A DNA stretch of 64,000 bases from Halalkalibacillus sediminis (GTDB taxonomy: Bacteria > Bacillota > Bacilli > Bacillales > Alkalibacillaceae), in contig NZ_PJNH01000001.1 of the NCBI RefSeq assembly GCF_002844535.1, positions 1,054,001 to 1,118,000 on the forward strand, in the 5' to 3' direction. The translations under genes were made by a program, and so were the position numbers. Of the stretch, positions 9,495 to 18,439 are shown one piece after another; within the stretch, counting starts at the first letter, position 1; each line of letters starts with the position of its first letter. The notes below the pieces were generated by a model. That model had not been told where the DNA came from. It saw only the letters and a list, made by a program, of their open reading frames with translations, and ran no database searches.

Positions 9495-10268
9495 CTATTG
9501 ATCATTGAAGTTTGGTTTTCTTTTTTCCATGAATGCTTGAATCCCTTCCTTGGCATCGTCGTTTCCGAATACTTTTCCGAATTCGACTGCCTCTTGCTCT
9601 ACACCATCTTTGAATTGTGATGTTCGAGCATATGGTAGAAGTTTCATGATTGCTTTGATTGAAGGACCACTTTTTGATGCGAATTTGTTCGCAAGTTTCA
9701 AAGTTTTTTCCTCTAACTCATTTTCATCCACGGCATGATTAGCTAGACCTAACCTAGCAGCTTCTTCACCAGAAATAGGTTCACCAGTTAGAAGCATCTC
9801 ATACGCTTTAGGTAATCCTACATATCTTGGTAAACGCTGTGAACCTGCAAAGCCTGGAACAATCCCAAGATTCATCTCAGGTAGTCCCAATTTCGCGTCT
9901 TTCGTCACAATCCGCACATGACAAGCCATTGCTAATTCAAGACCTCCACCAAGTGAAGCTCCATGAATCGATGCAATGACTGGAATGTGATATTGCTCGA
10001 TACGATCGAATAATTCTTGACCTTTTCGAGCTAATCCAGCGTAATCGCTTTCATTCTGGAATGAAGTGAATTCCTTGATATCTGCTCCTGCAGAAAAGAA
10101 TTTGCCTTCACCTTTCAACACGATCGTCTTAACTGATGCATCTTGATCGATTTCATCTAGAATCGCTGAGAGATCTTTCAGTATTCCGGACGATAGCGCG
10201 TTTGCTGGTGGGCTTTGGATGGTGACGATTGCGAGATGGCCTTCTTTTTTCCAAGAAAGATTCTCCAT
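9495..10268 (-). CDS. fadB: Enoyl-CoA hydratase / crotonase-family protein
   Basis: A 257-residue crotonase-fold protein expected to hydrate trans-2-enoyl-CoA in beta-oxidation. The oxyanion-hole motif FSAGADIKEF (about 60-69) and HGASLGGGLELAMACHVRI (about 103-121) with the catalytic-Glu position are present, then LGLPEMNLGIVPGFAGSQRL with the second acidic residue. It overlaps the fadR stop by one base and precedes etfB, as fadB does in the B. subtilis lcfA-fadR-fadB-etfB-etfA cluster. It is a single-domain hydratase, not the two-domain enterobacterial FadB. Confidence 0.92.
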   Translation of the reverse strand: MENLSWKKEGHLAIVTIQSPPANALSSGILKDLSAILDEIDQDASVKTIVLKGEGKFFSAGADIKEFTSFQNESDYAGLARKGQELFDRIEQYHIPVIASIHGASLGGGLELAMACHVRIVTKDAKLGLPEMNLGIVPGFAGSQRLPRYVGLPKAYEMLLTGEPISGEEAARLGLANHAVDENELEEKTLKLANKFASKSGPSIKAIMKLLPYARTSQFKDGVEQEAVEFGKVFGNDDAKEGIQAFMEKRKPNFNDQ

Positions 10269-10870
10269 TATGCCAACTCCTTATTACTATGGATTTTCAG
10301 CCCATTGGATATTACAAAATGGACTTCTTCCGCCTGTTCCATCAAATCATAACGTTGATCTTTCATCACCCAGTTTGTCACGATCTCATCAAGCGTACCG
10401 AAAATGACTTGACGGACAAGCTTGACGTTCAAATGGCCGTGGAAAGTCCCTTCCTCCATACCTTGTGTAAGAATATTGTCGACTAATGCTAAATATCCTT
10501 TAAGTACGTCGTTGATTTTCATACGAAGGTTTTTGTTGGACTGACGTAATTCGAGCTGAGTGACGATCGCCAAATGATGATTTTCAGCTAACTGACGAAA
10601 ATGCATTTCTATTAAAGCATACAACTTTTCGTCCGCTGTGTCATTCTCATCGATGACAGATTCGATTCTTTCGATAAATTGTCCCATTTTTTCTTGAAAA
10701 AGCGAGACGAGAATATCTTCTTTATTGTCGAAATAAAGATAGATCGTCCCGTCCGCTACTCCAGCTTTTTTGGCAATTTTCGAAACTTGTGATGCATGAT
10801 AGCCATTTTCTGCTATGACTTCAACAGCTGCATCTAATATTTGTTTGTACTTCGGTTTGTTCTTCTTCAT
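10268..10870 (-). CDS. fadR: TetR-family fatty acid degradation repressor FadR
   Basis: A 200-residue TetR-type repressor. The N-terminal helix-turn-helix (about residues 7-53: ILDAAVEVIAENGYHASQVSKIAKKAGVADGTIYLYFDNKEDIL) is followed by a helical ligand domain. In B. subtilis FadR is released from DNA by long-chain acyl-CoA. Identity is supported by the neighbouring beta-oxidation and ETF genes. A palindrome matching the FadR box lies just upstream of its own start (10890-10907), indicating autorepression. Confidence 0.94.
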   Translation of the reverse strand: MKKNKPKYKQILDAAVEVIAENGYHASQVSKIAKKAGVADGTIYLYFDNKEDILVSLFQEKMGQFIERIESVIDENDTADEKLYALIEMHFRQLAENHHLAIVTQLELRQSNKNLRMKINDVLKGYLALVDNILTQGMEEGTFHGHLNVKLVRQVIFGTLDEIVTNWVMKDQRYDLMEQAEEVHFVISNGLKIHSNKELA

Positions 10871-10889
10871 TGCAATATCTCCCTAAAAA

Positions 10890-10907
10890 TGAATGAATGG
10901 TCATTCA
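10890..10907. promoter_or_regulatory. FadR operator
   Basis: TGAATGAATGGTCATTCA is an inverted repeat with arms TGAATGA and TCATTCA around 4 nt, matching the known Bacillus FadR box. It lies just downstream of the fadR promoter -10, within the transcribed leader, so bound repressor would block initiation. Confidence 0.85.
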
Positions 10908-10913
10908 CCAACT

Positions 10914-10942
10914 ATATTATAAATAATATGAGTTGGTGTCAA
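10914..10942 (-). promoter_or_regulatory. Sigma-A promoter of fadR-fadB-etfB-etfA
   Basis: On the minus strand TTGACA (10942-10937), a 17-nt spacer and TAATAT (10919-10914). TATAAT is also present two bases upstream at 15-nt spacing. The FadR box follows directly. The -35 lies just inside the gap after the lcfA stop. Confidence 0.75.
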
Positions 10943-10955
10943 CCAGTTCGATTGA

Positions 10956-12656
10956 TTATTGTGTTTGTTGATTTGCAAGCTTCTCTTTTTCTTCATCAAC
11001 AAGTTTTCTCCTTAAAATTTTACCTACTGCTGTCTTAGGCAGTTCTTCTCTAAACTCATATATTTTAGGGACTTTATATGCAGCTAAATTTTCTCTACAA
11101 AATTTATCTAAATTGTCTTCTGTTACTTCGTGACCCTCTTTTAATACGATATAAGCTTTCACAGTCTCACCGCGATATGGATCTGGAATCCCAGCTACAA
11201 CTGTTTCTAAAATTGCATCATGTTCATATAATACTTCTTCAACTTCTCTTGGGTAAATATTGAATCCACCTGCAATAATCATATCTTTCTTTCGATCGAC
11301 TACGTAGAAGTATCCATCTTCATCCATATAACCCATGTCACCAGTCAACAACCAACCATCTTTCAACGTATTAGCTGTTTCTTCTGGACGGTTCCAGTAG
11401 CCTTTCATGATTTGTGGACCTTTGACAACGATTTCGCCTACTTCTCCAACTTCAGCTTCTTCGGTAGTCTCCATCTTGAAGATTTTAGAATCTGTATCTG
11501 GCCATGGTACACCAATCGTTCCACCACGACGGTTTTCCCAAACAAAATTCGAATGAGTAACAGGTGAAGATTCGGTGAGTCCATAACCTTCAACTAGACG
11601 TCCACCAGTCACTTTTTCAAATTGTTCCTGCACTTCTGATGGTAACGGAGCAGAACCACTGATACAAGCTTCAATTGAAGATAAATCATATTTTGATAAC
11701 TTAGGATGATTCAATAAACCAATATAAATAGTTGGTGCTCCTGGGAATAACGTCGGTTTTTGTTTGTCGATTGCTTTTAGAACACCATCTACATCGAATT
11801 TCGGAATAAGAACCATTTTTTGAGCCATCATGATTGAATTATTCATCACAGTTGTCATTCCATATACATGGAAGAACGGTAAAATGCCTAAGACGACTTC
11901 TTTCCCGTATTCTGTTTTATAAAGCCATTTAGAACACATTTGAGTATTGGAAACTAAATTAAAATGCGTCAACATGACTCCTTTAGGATAACCTGTCGTT
12001 CCACCTGTATATTGCAATAACGCCAAATCTTCTTTTGGATCGATCTCAGGCTTTTCATAATCTCCGGTAGCCTCTTCCATGACACGGTTCCATACATGAG
12101 TACCGCCACCATGTTCAGGTTTTACTACAATATTGTATTGTTTCTTTTGAATCATTGGATATAACATATTTTTCGGAAATGGAAGGTAATCTTTGATACC
12201 GGCTACTATAATATGTTCAACGTCGGTATTTCCTTTGACGCTTGATGCACGAGGTAATAATATGTCCAAGCATACTAAGAATTTAGAGCCTGAGTCCTTC
12301 AGTTGATACTCCAGTTCCCTTTCAGTATAAAGTGGGTTCGTTTGTACAACAATCCCGCCGGCCATTAATGCTCCATAATAAGAAATTACTGCTTGGGGTG
12401 TGTTCGGTAACATGATTGCTACCCGGTCCCCTTTTTGTAAACCTAAATCTTGAAAATAACTTGCCATTTTTTTTGATGAATCGAAAAGTTCTTGATAGGT
12501 TATTTCTTTACCCATAAAATGAATAGCAACTTTGTCTGGTAATTTTGTCGCAGATTTTTCTAGAAAATCTTGAAGAGGAATGTTGTCATATTCGATTGAC
12601 GTAGGAATCTCCTCTGGATAATGCTTAAACCATGGTTTGGTTACATTTACCCCCAT
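10956..12656 (-). CDS. lcfA: Long-chain fatty acid--CoA ligase
   Basis: About 566 residues of the ANL adenylating superfamily. It activates fatty acids to acyl-CoA for beta-oxidation. The P-loop LLQYTGGTTGYPKGVMLTH is at about 205-223. The core motifs GYGLTE and GWLLTGDMGYMDEDGYFYVVDRKKD, the GGFNIYPREVE hinge and the C-terminal Lys in PKTAVGKILRRKL are all present. The start is taken at ATG 12656, 9 nt after AGGAGG; ATG 12662 is an alternative. It heads the fad cluster, but no FadR box was found at its own promoter region. Confidence 0.95.
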   Translation of the reverse strand: MGVNVTKPWFKHYPEEIPTSIEYDNIPLQDFLEKSATKLPDKVAIHFMGKEITYQELFDSSKKMASYFQDLGLQKGDRVAIMLPNTPQAVISYYGALMAGGIVVQTNPLYTERELEYQLKDSGSKFLVCLDILLPRASSVKGNTDVEHIIVAGIKDYLPFPKNMLYPMIQKKQYNIVVKPEHGGGTHVWNRVMEEATGDYEKPEIDPKEDLALLQYTGGTTGYPKGVMLTHFNLVSNTQMCSKWLYKTEYGKEVVLGILPFFHVYGMTTVMNNSIMMAQKMVLIPKFDVDGVLKAIDKQKPTLFPGAPTIYIGLLNHPKLSKYDLSSIEACISGSAPLPSEVQEQFEKVTGGRLVEGYGLTESSPVTHSNFVWENRRGGTIGVPWPDTDSKIFKMETTEEAEVGEVGEIVVKGPQIMKGYWNRPEETANTLKDGWLLTGDMGYMDEDGYFYVVDRKKDMIIAGGFNIYPREVEEVLYEHDAILETVVAGIPDPYRGETVKAYIVLKEGHEVTEDNLDKFCRENLAAYKVPKIYEFREELPKTAVGKILRRKLVDEEKEKLANQQTQ

Positions 12657-12787
12657 ATTCATACTCCTCCTTTTATTGGTTACTACTTTTATTATAAACA
12701 TGAAACGGATAAATTTAAAATATTATTTGAAATTATCTGAAATTTATTACTGGAATGTACTTCAAAATTCATCCGCCATGAGTTGGA

Positions 12788-12830
12788 TAAAAAAATCTCC
12801 TCACAACCGGGAAAATTGGAGGAGATTCTT
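12788..12830 (-). terminator. Terminator after mutS2 and the small membrane peptide gene
   Basis: AATCTCCTC and GAGGAGATT form a 9-bp stem (12794-12827). A run of T follows on the minus strand. It lies 8 nt after the 26-codon ORF, placing that ORF in the polX-mutS2 transcript. Confidence 0.85.
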
Positions 12831-12834
12831 TAGA

Positions 12835-12915
12835 TCAGTTCATGTATATAAATATCGCACCGACGAGTACAAATGCTATTGCTACCCATATTAAAACTTT
12901 TGCGAGAGTTTCCAT
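12835..12915 (-). CDS. Small single-pass membrane peptide, 26 residues
   Basis: A short ORF with a start ATG 12915, an AAGGAA ribosome binding site about 9 nt upstream and a TGA stop. The product begins METLAKVLIWVAIAFVLV and ends GAIFIYMN: one hydrophobic helix of about 20 residues with a Lys near the N-terminus and no other domain. It sits between mutS2 (48 nt downstream of its stop) and a strong terminator, so it is probably transcribed with them. B. subtilis has a larger membrane gene (yshE) at this place; this could be a remnant or an independent small protein. The N-terminus resembles the start of short DUF2905-type proteins, but the rest of that family is missing. Function unknown. Confidence 0.55.
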   Translation of the reverse strand: METLAKVLIWVAIAFVLVGAIFIYMN

Positions 12916-12962
12916 CAGACTTCATTCCTTATTATCATATTCATGGATGATAAATTTTAGAA

Positions 12963-15308
12963 TTATTTTAGCTCTAAAATTGTCACTCCACTTCCGCCTT
13001 CATTGGCATGACCAAACTTGTATCCCTTAATTCTTGAGTGGCCTTGGGCAAATTGTTGCACACCTTTCATCAAAGCGCCAGTACCTTTTCCGTGAATAAT
13101 CGACACTTGATGATAGTTAGCCAAGATTGCGTCGTCAATATACTTATCTAAACGATTCAATGCATCTTCATAACGTTCGCCACGAAGGTCTAACTCTGGT
13201 TTCACGTGATAATTCTTTCCTTTGATTGTTGATAAAGGCTTTTTCTCCACTGGCTCCGGGCGCTTAACAAATTCAAGGCTTTTAACAGGGACCTTCATCT
13301 TCATGATTCCGAGTTGGACTTCATATTCTTTGGCGTTCACTTTCGCCACGACATATCCATTTTGATTGAATGTCAGCACGTGGACTTCATCTCCTGGTTT
13401 TAGTTCCTGAGATGGTTTTTTAGCCGTTTGAGTTTTTGAAGTCTCCTTCGTTTCAAAGCTTTCTTTTTGATCAGATAATTTCTTTTTTGCATCAATAAAT
13501 CGATGCTCTTTAATATTCGCTTCATCACGCATTTCACGAATTTCTTGCAAAATTTCTTCAGCTTGTTTCTCGGCTTTTTCCACGATGGATTTAGCTTTTA
13601 CTTTAGCGTTTTCATCTAGCTTTTCTTTCTTCTGTAGATATTGATTGAATTCATGTTGTAGCTCTTGGTGAATCTCTGTTGCTTGTTCAAGGATTTCTGC
13701 TGCTTGCTCATGGTCTTGCTCAGCCTTTTTCCTAGAGTCTTCCAAAGAAGCAATCATATTTTCTACAGAGCGTGAATCGTCACTTACCATAGATTGAGCC
13801 TGTTTAATTACACCTTCACTCAACCCGAGACGCTTGGAAATATCAAACGCATTACTGCGGCCAGGTACTCCTAGTAATAATCGATAGGTCGGCTGTAATG
13901 TTTCAATATCAAACTCAACTGATGCATTCGTAACTTCATCTCTGTTGTACCCATAAGCTTTGAGTTCCGGATAGTGAGTGGTAGCAATAACTCGTGCCTG
14001 CTTTTGTACAACATCGTCTAGAATGGCCATTGCTAAACTTGCACCTTCTTGGGGATCCGTCCCAGCTCCGAGTTCATCGAATAAAATCAGTGTGTTCTCA
14101 TGCACTTTTTCCAAAATACTTACGATATTCGTCATGTGAGAAGAAAATGTACTTAAGTTTTGTTCAATGGACTGTTCGTCCCCGATGTCTGCGAACACTT
14201 GATCAAATACGGCCATTTCACACCCATCGAGCGCTGGCACTTGTAAGCCGGATTGAGCCATTAATGTGCACAGCCCGACCAATTTAAGAGTTACCGTCTT
14301 ACCACCAGTATTTGGTCCAGTAATGACGATAGCGGTAAAATCGGTTCCGATTTCGATATCATTCGCAACTACTTCATCCTCTGGAATCAACGGGTGACGG
14401 GCCTGTTTCATCCGGATGCGACCTTCTTGATTCATCGTCGGCCTAGCAGCACGTTGTTTTTGAGATAACTTCCCTTTAGCAAACATGAAGTCGACTGCTT
14501 TCAGAATACTCACGTTATAAGAAAGGGGTTCGCTATCCTCATTAATTTGGCTTGTGAGCTCTTGAAGAATGCGATCAATTTCCTGCTGTTCTTTTACACG
14601 CGCTTCCTGTAATTGATTATTCAATTCAACTACAGCTTGAGGTTCTACGAACATAGTCTGACCAGAAGAAGATTGATCGTGTACCATTCCCCCGAAGTTT
14701 GCACGATATTCACTTTTTACTGGTAAAACATAACGATCATTACGAATGGTCACAATTGCATCAGAAAGCATTTGACTCTTAGATTTCGTCAACTGTTCTA
14801 AATGGTCTCGAATCCTACTTTCGTGTGTACGGATTTGAGTTCGAATGGTACGCAGTTTGCTAGAGGCTCCATCCATCACTTGCCCATAGTCATCGATACA
14901 CCCTTTAATCGACTGTTCTAAGGAGGTTAATGGAGTGATCTGTTCCATTTTATCTAACAAAATAGGTATCTCAACGTCTTCAAGTTCTTCAACGAATTTT
15001 TTCAGTTGCTTTCCACCGTAAATTGTACTGGCAACATCTAGACATTCAGAAGGACTTAATAAAGCACCAATATTTGCTCGCTTGATATGCGGGCGGATAT
15101 CGGTGATCCCCCCTAGAGGTACATGCCCTTTCAATCTCAACACAGATACTGCCTCATCTGTTTCAGCTTGCCATTGCTTCACCTCTTCTAGATCAGGTGA
15201 AGGTGCCAACTGTTGAGCTTGTTCCTTTCCAAGACTAGTCGATGCATTTTCATGCAACAAATGTTTGATTTTATCAAACTCAAGTTGTTTATATATTTTT
15301 TGATTCAT
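12963..15308 (-). CDS. mutS2: MutS2 family protein (endonuclease / ribosome-rescue ATPase)
   Basis: About 781 residues. In order: helical MutS-like lever and clamp region (1-310), ATPase domain with Walker [13 protein letters not shown] (about 332-343) and Walker [18 protein letters not shown] (about 405-421), a long coiled coil (about 515-630), a KOW-like basic segment ([10 protein letters not shown]) and a C-terminal Smr nuclease domain ([25 protein letters not shown]). It lacks the mismatch-recognition domain of MutS. In B. subtilis MutS2 has been tied to recombination and to splitting collided ribosomes. The start is ATG 15308 after AAGGTG. It directly follows polX. Confidence 0.95.
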   Translation of the reverse strand: MNQKIYKQLEFDKIKHLLHENASTSLGKEQAQQLAPSPDLEEVKQWQAETDEAVSVLRLKGHVPLGGITDIRPHIKRANIGALLSPSECLDVASTIYGGKQLKKFVEELEDVEIPILLDKMEQITPLTSLEQSIKGCIDDYGQVMDGASSKLRTIRTQIRTHESRIRDHLEQLTKSKSQMLSDAIVTIRNDRYVLPVKSEYRANFGGMVHDQSSSGQTMFVEPQAVVELNNQLQEARVKEQQEIDRILQELTSQINEDSEPLSYNVSILKAVDFMFAKGKLSQKQRAARPTMNQEGRIRMKQARHPLIPEDEVVANDIEIGTDFTAIVITGPNTGGKTVTLKLVGLCTLMAQSGLQVPALDGCEMAVFDQVFADIGDEQSIEQNLSTFSSHMTNIVSILEKVHENTLILFDELGAGTDPQEGASLAMAILDDVVQKQARVIATTHYPELKAYGYNRDEVTNASVEFDIETLQPTYRLLLGVPGRSNAFDISKRLGLSEGVIKQAQSMVSDDSRSVENMIASLEDSRKKAEQDHEQAAEILEQATEIHQELQHEFNQYLQKKEKLDENAKVKAKSIVEKAEKQAEEILQEIREMRDEANIKEHRFIDAKKKLSDQKESFETKETSKTQTAKKPSQELKPGDEVHVLTFNQNGYVVAKVNAKEYEVQLGIMKMKVPVKSLEFVKRPEPVEKKPLSTIKGKNYHVKPELDLRGERYEDALNRLDKYIDDAILANYHQVSIIHGKGTGALMKGVQQFAQGHSRIKGYKFGHANEGGSGVTILELK

Positions 15309-15309
15309 G

Positions 15310-17025
15310 TTATTCACCTTTTTTCTGGTCTAAAAATGAAATCAGTTCATCTTTTGACCAAGCGTTTACGATATTCTCCTTCTTCAACCAACCTTTGCGG
15401 GCAGCTTGGACACCGATTCTCATATCCGATAACATTTTGTAATTATGAGCATCGGTATTGATGGCTATCTTTGCACCACGCTCTTGTGCCTCATGAAGAA
15501 GTTCCCATGAAAGATCTAGTCGATTTGGATTTGCGTTTAATTCAATAATCGTATCCGTTTCCACTGCTAAATCTATGAATTCGTCCGTATTCAAAGGATA
15601 ACCCTTTCTTCGGCCAAGCAAACGGCCGGTCGGGTGAGCAATCATATCCACATACGGACACTCCATCGCGCGCTTCATTCTTTTCATGATCTGATCTTCT
15701 GATTGATTGAAACTAGAATGGATCGATGCGATGACGAAATCCATCTCTTTTAAGAATTCATCAGAGAAATCAAGTTCACCGTTTGGTAAAATATCCATTT
15801 CAATTCCACAAAGTACGTGAATCGATGGGTATTTTTCACTTGCCTTTTGTATGGCTTCGCGCTGCTTCCTTAAACGATCTTCATTCAAACCATTTGCTAC
15901 TTGCAAAAATTTGGAATGATCAGTAATAGCCATAAAATCATATTCATACTCTACACATTTTTCGATCATCTCATCAATTGATTGGGCCCCGTCACTCCAG
16001 GTAGTGTGCATGTGTAGGTCACCACGGATGTCACTCAACTCAATCAAAGATGGTGATTTTTTAACCCCAACTTCTTCTCCTGTTTCACGAACTTCAGGTG
16101 GGAGATAAGGAACTTCTAGAAATTCGAAAAATTCCTTCTCTGAATTAAAAGTATGCAGTTCTTCTGTTTCAAGATTTTCGATTCCATATTCACTGATTTT
16201 ATAACCTTTTTGTTTTGCCAATCCTCTCATTTCAACATTATGATCTTTTGACCCCGTGAAATGATGCAAAGTAGTTATAAAATGTTCAGGCTCTATCAAT
16301 CTGAAATCCACCGATATATTCCAGTCTCCAGAAACTACAACTGTCACCTTCGTTTCCCCGTGAGATACGACCTCTTTTACATTCGATAATTTCGTCAATT
16401 GTTCAGATACTTGTTCAGGTTCTTTAGTAGCAATGATAAAATCTATGTCTTTTGCTGTTTCTTTTAACCTTCTGAGACTACCAGCCACTGAATATCGATC
16501 AATACCTTCTAGTTGGTCTAATTCTCGTTCAATCTCTTCAGCCACAGGTAGTACATCTGCAATCGGTAAACGTTCGGGCCGAGTTCCTGCATCGTCCAAT
16601 GCCTTCAATATTTTCTCTACGGATTTTTTTCCAAAGCCGCCTAGCTCCTCAACTTCACCATTTTCACATGCTTTGCGTAAAGTGGCTTCATCGATAACAC
16701 CTAGTTCTTGGTATAATTTTGCTAGTTTCTTACCACCAAGCCCTTGGATTTTCAATAAAGGAACAAGACCTTCAGGAACCTTCTTTTTAAGTTCATTCAA
16801 GGTTTCAGTCTCGCCATTTTCAATAAATTCTAAGATAACAGCATTGGTTCCTTTGCCGATTCCATTCATGGAAGAAAAATCATCTATTTCACCTAGCGAA
16901 CGATCATCGCGCTCCAGTGCTTGAGCCGCCTTGCGATAGGCAGAAGTTTTGAACGCATTTTCACCATTTAACTCCAGATAAACCGCGATAGTTTCCAAAT
17001 GTTTGATCACTTGTTTCTTATCCAT
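15310..17025 (-). CDS. polX: DNA polymerase/3'-5' exonuclease PolX
   Basis: A 571-residue bacterial family X polymerase for gap filling in base-excision repair (yshC in B. subtilis). N-terminal helix-hairpin-helix repeats (about 45-120: [30 protein letters not shown]). The polymerase core has [20 protein letters not shown] with the metal-binding aspartates, and a later [14 protein letters not shown]. The C-terminal PHP domain (about 335-570) has the metal ligands [31 protein letters not shown] and INTDAH and should give the 3'-5' exonuclease. Stop and mutS2 start are one base apart. Confidence 0.96.
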   Translation of the reverse strand: MDKKQVIKHLETIAVYLELNGENAFKTSAYRKAAQALERDDRSLGEIDDFSSMNGIGKGTNAVILEFIENGETETLNELKKKVPEGLVPLLKIQGLGGKKLAKLYQELGVIDEATLRKACENGEVEELGGFGKKSVEKILKALDDAGTRPERLPIADVLPVAEEIERELDQLEGIDRYSVAGSLRRLKETAKDIDFIIATKEPEQVSEQLTKLSNVKEVVSHGETKVTVVVSGDWNISVDFRLIEPEHFITTLHHFTGSKDHNVEMRGLAKQKGYKISEYGIENLETEELHTFNSEKEFFEFLEVPYLPPEVRETGEEVGVKKSPSLIELSDIRGDLHMHTTWSDGAQSIDEMIEKCVEYEYDFMAITDHSKFLQVANGLNEDRLRKQREAIQKASEKYPSIHVLCGIEMDILPNGELDFSDEFLKEMDFVIASIHSSFNQSEDQIMKRMKRAMECPYVDMIAHPTGRLLGRRKGYPLNTDEFIDLAVETDTIIELNANPNRLDLSWELLHEAQERGAKIAINTDAHNYKMLSDMRIGVQAARKGWLKKENIVNAWSKDELISFLDQKKGE

Positions 17026-17130
17026 AAACGATGACCACCTTTTTTATAGACACTTTTAAAACTCAAAGTTGATTTTGAAAGACTCCTCTGCCTCGCTGGT
17101 TCTGACGAATCGTTAGAGGTGGCGACTCTT

Positions 17131-17190
17131 AGCCGGCTATAAACGGCCACGTCCTGTGGCCAATGCCGACACTAGACCATCCAGGTCGTC
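17131..17190 (+). repeat. Hairpin module, copy C1
   Basis: A module of about 60 nt shared with 59802-59860 and 32208-32266 (both reversed) and with 17270-17328. The core hairpin is GGCCAC-GTCCT-GTGGCC (17145-17161), then GACC-ATCCA-GGTC (17175-17187). Confidence 0.7.
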
Positions 17191-17269
17191 GGGGGAATTG
17201 ATTGCACGGTCTGAAAATCACGCGAAACTCGTGGAAAACGAGTTTTGGGAAGTTGAAGCCGTGCCCCAG

Positions 17270-17328
17270 GTCAGCTAACACCCAATACATCCTGTATCGA
17301 ACACCGACATTAGACCGTCCGGTTCGTC
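17270..17328 (+). repeat. Hairpin module, copy C2 (diverged)
   Basis: The same layout as C1. The core hairpin is ATACA-TCC-TGTAT, and the tail TTAGACCGTCCGGTTCGTC keeps the GACC/GGTT hairpin. The outer stem is partly lost. Confidence 0.6.
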
Positions 17329-17433
17329 AGAAAGCGTCCACCTATAAGTGATTCGTTAGAATCAACAACAACTTTAAGAGAGTCTTTTTATAAAAAAACA
17401 AAGAAAAGAGGTTGACCCTGATAGGAGTAACCT

Positions 17434-17982
17434 CTAAGCATTTCTCTCAATCTCTGTAAACCATTTTTCCTTCAATTGTTCTGAAAAAACGGGCGTTTGT
17501 TCAATAATAAATGTAGCTAGTGATGACTGACTTACAAAGTCTTGAACGAAACCTGATGGAACCAACGAAAGGACAAATAGAACGACAAAAATGATCAAGT
17601 ACATCTCTATAAAACCTACTATTGCTCCAAGCAAATTATTGACACTATGTAAGACAGGAAAATGTGCTACAAAGTCTAGCAAATTAGCAATGATTTGCAT
17701 TAATATTTTCACCGTGAAAAATATTGCAAAGAAGGAGATTCCGTAATAAAAAGCACCTTCAATCACATCTGACTGGAAAAAGCTAGACCAGAAATGACCA
17801 TCTGATGGTGCAGGGAAAGGGATCCATAATTCTAGTTGATCTCCTAAATCCCTATAGTACAAGAGGGCCACAAGAAATGCTACGATGAAGCCTGCTAAGT
17901 GAAATACTTGCAAGATAAACCCACGTTTAAGCCCGATTAAAAATCCTAAAATAAGTAGTATTAATAAAATAATATTCAACAT
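17434..17982 (-). CDS. yshB: CvpA-family membrane protein (YshB)
   Basis: A 182-residue polytopic protein of the CvpA (colicin V production) family. Four hydrophobic helices are visible at about 1-20, 22-42, 75-100 and 115-145. The N-terminus MLNIILLILLILGFLIGLKRGF carries the conserved GxxRG-type turn (GLKRGF) after helix 1. The cellular role is poorly defined across bacteria. It starts 2 nt after the zapA stop, as yshA(zapA)-yshB do in B. subtilis, but is separated from polX by repeat C. Confidence 0.85.
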   Translation of the reverse strand: MLNIILLILLILGFLIGLKRGFILQVFHLAGFIVAFLVALLYYRDLGDQLELWIPFPAPSDGHFWSSFFQSDVIEGAFYYGISFFAIFFTVKILMQIIANLLDFVAHFPVLHSVNNLLGAIVGFIEMYLIIFVVLFVLSLVPSGFVQDFVSQSSLATFIIEQTPVFSEQLKEKWFTEIERNA

Positions 17983-17983
17983 G

Positions 17984-18307
17984 TTACCTGCGATCCTCTT
18001 TCCTATCTTTATAGTTAAACTGTTTTTGATTTGTATTGTTGTTCATTGATTTTTGATTGAATGATTGTTGTTGCTTCAAATGATTATAGTCTTCTTTAAG
18101 TTTCATATAATCGTTCATTGTATTAAGAGCTGTTAAAACAGCAAGCTGAGCAGAGTCGATCGACGGTTTTGCATGTCTAATCTCATCCATTTTTTGATCC
18201 ACCATACTTGCTACCTTTTTGATATGATCGGATGATTCTTCGCCTACAACAGTATATTTACGGTTATGAATTTCAACCGTGATTTTTGACTTTCCATTTT
18301 GCGACAT
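17984..18307 (-). CDS. zapA: Cell division protein ZapA
   Basis: 107 residues; it bundles and stabilises the FtsZ ring. The N-terminal part (KITVEIHNRKYTVVGEES) and the following helices (HIKKVASMVDQKMDEI, LAVLTALNTMNDYMKL, coiled coil) fit ZapA. It is about 20 residues longer than B. subtilis ZapA (85): the tail from about residue 82 is rich in Asn, Gln and Lys and ends in a charged DRKEDRR, with no domain recognised. It is divergent from rnhC, as in B. subtilis. Confidence 0.93.
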   Translation of the reverse strand: MSQNGKSKITVEIHNRKYTVVGEESSDHIKKVASMVDQKMDEIRHAKPSIDSAQLAVLTALNTMNDYMKLKEDYNHLKQQQSFNQKSMNNNTNQKQFNYKDRKEDRR

Positions 18308-18439
18308 TCGAAAGCCTCCTCACACGTATTCTAAACCATATAGTAACACGTTTTGCTAGTATTAGGGAAGTACTGTATCATTTAAGGTAGATTTTTGGCA
18401 GAATTAATAGATATGAATATTTTTCAAAAGGAGTTCGAC

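Larger units (their letters stand above)
17041..17392 (+). repeat. Composite structured repeat C with two hairpin modules
   Basis: This fills the 408-nt gap between yshB and polX; no gene is seen. The ends are imperfect inverted repeats (left AAAGTTGATTTTGA; right, read in reverse, AAAGTTGTTGTTGAT), each followed by an ACGAATC-type segment. Inside are module 1 (17131-17190) and a more diverged module 2 (17270-17328). Between them is a stem GCACGG/CCGTGC (17204-17264) enclosing a perfect 8-bp hairpin, AAACTCGT/ACGAGTTT (17225-17245). It resembles a MITE-like element or a structured RNA. It interrupts what is an operon in B. subtilis (yshB-polX-mutS2). Confidence 0.7.

Noticed and set aside
16433-16924. 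A 163-codon plus-strand frame opposite polX
   Set aside because: Shadow frame, Ser/Pro-rich, with no ribosome binding site.
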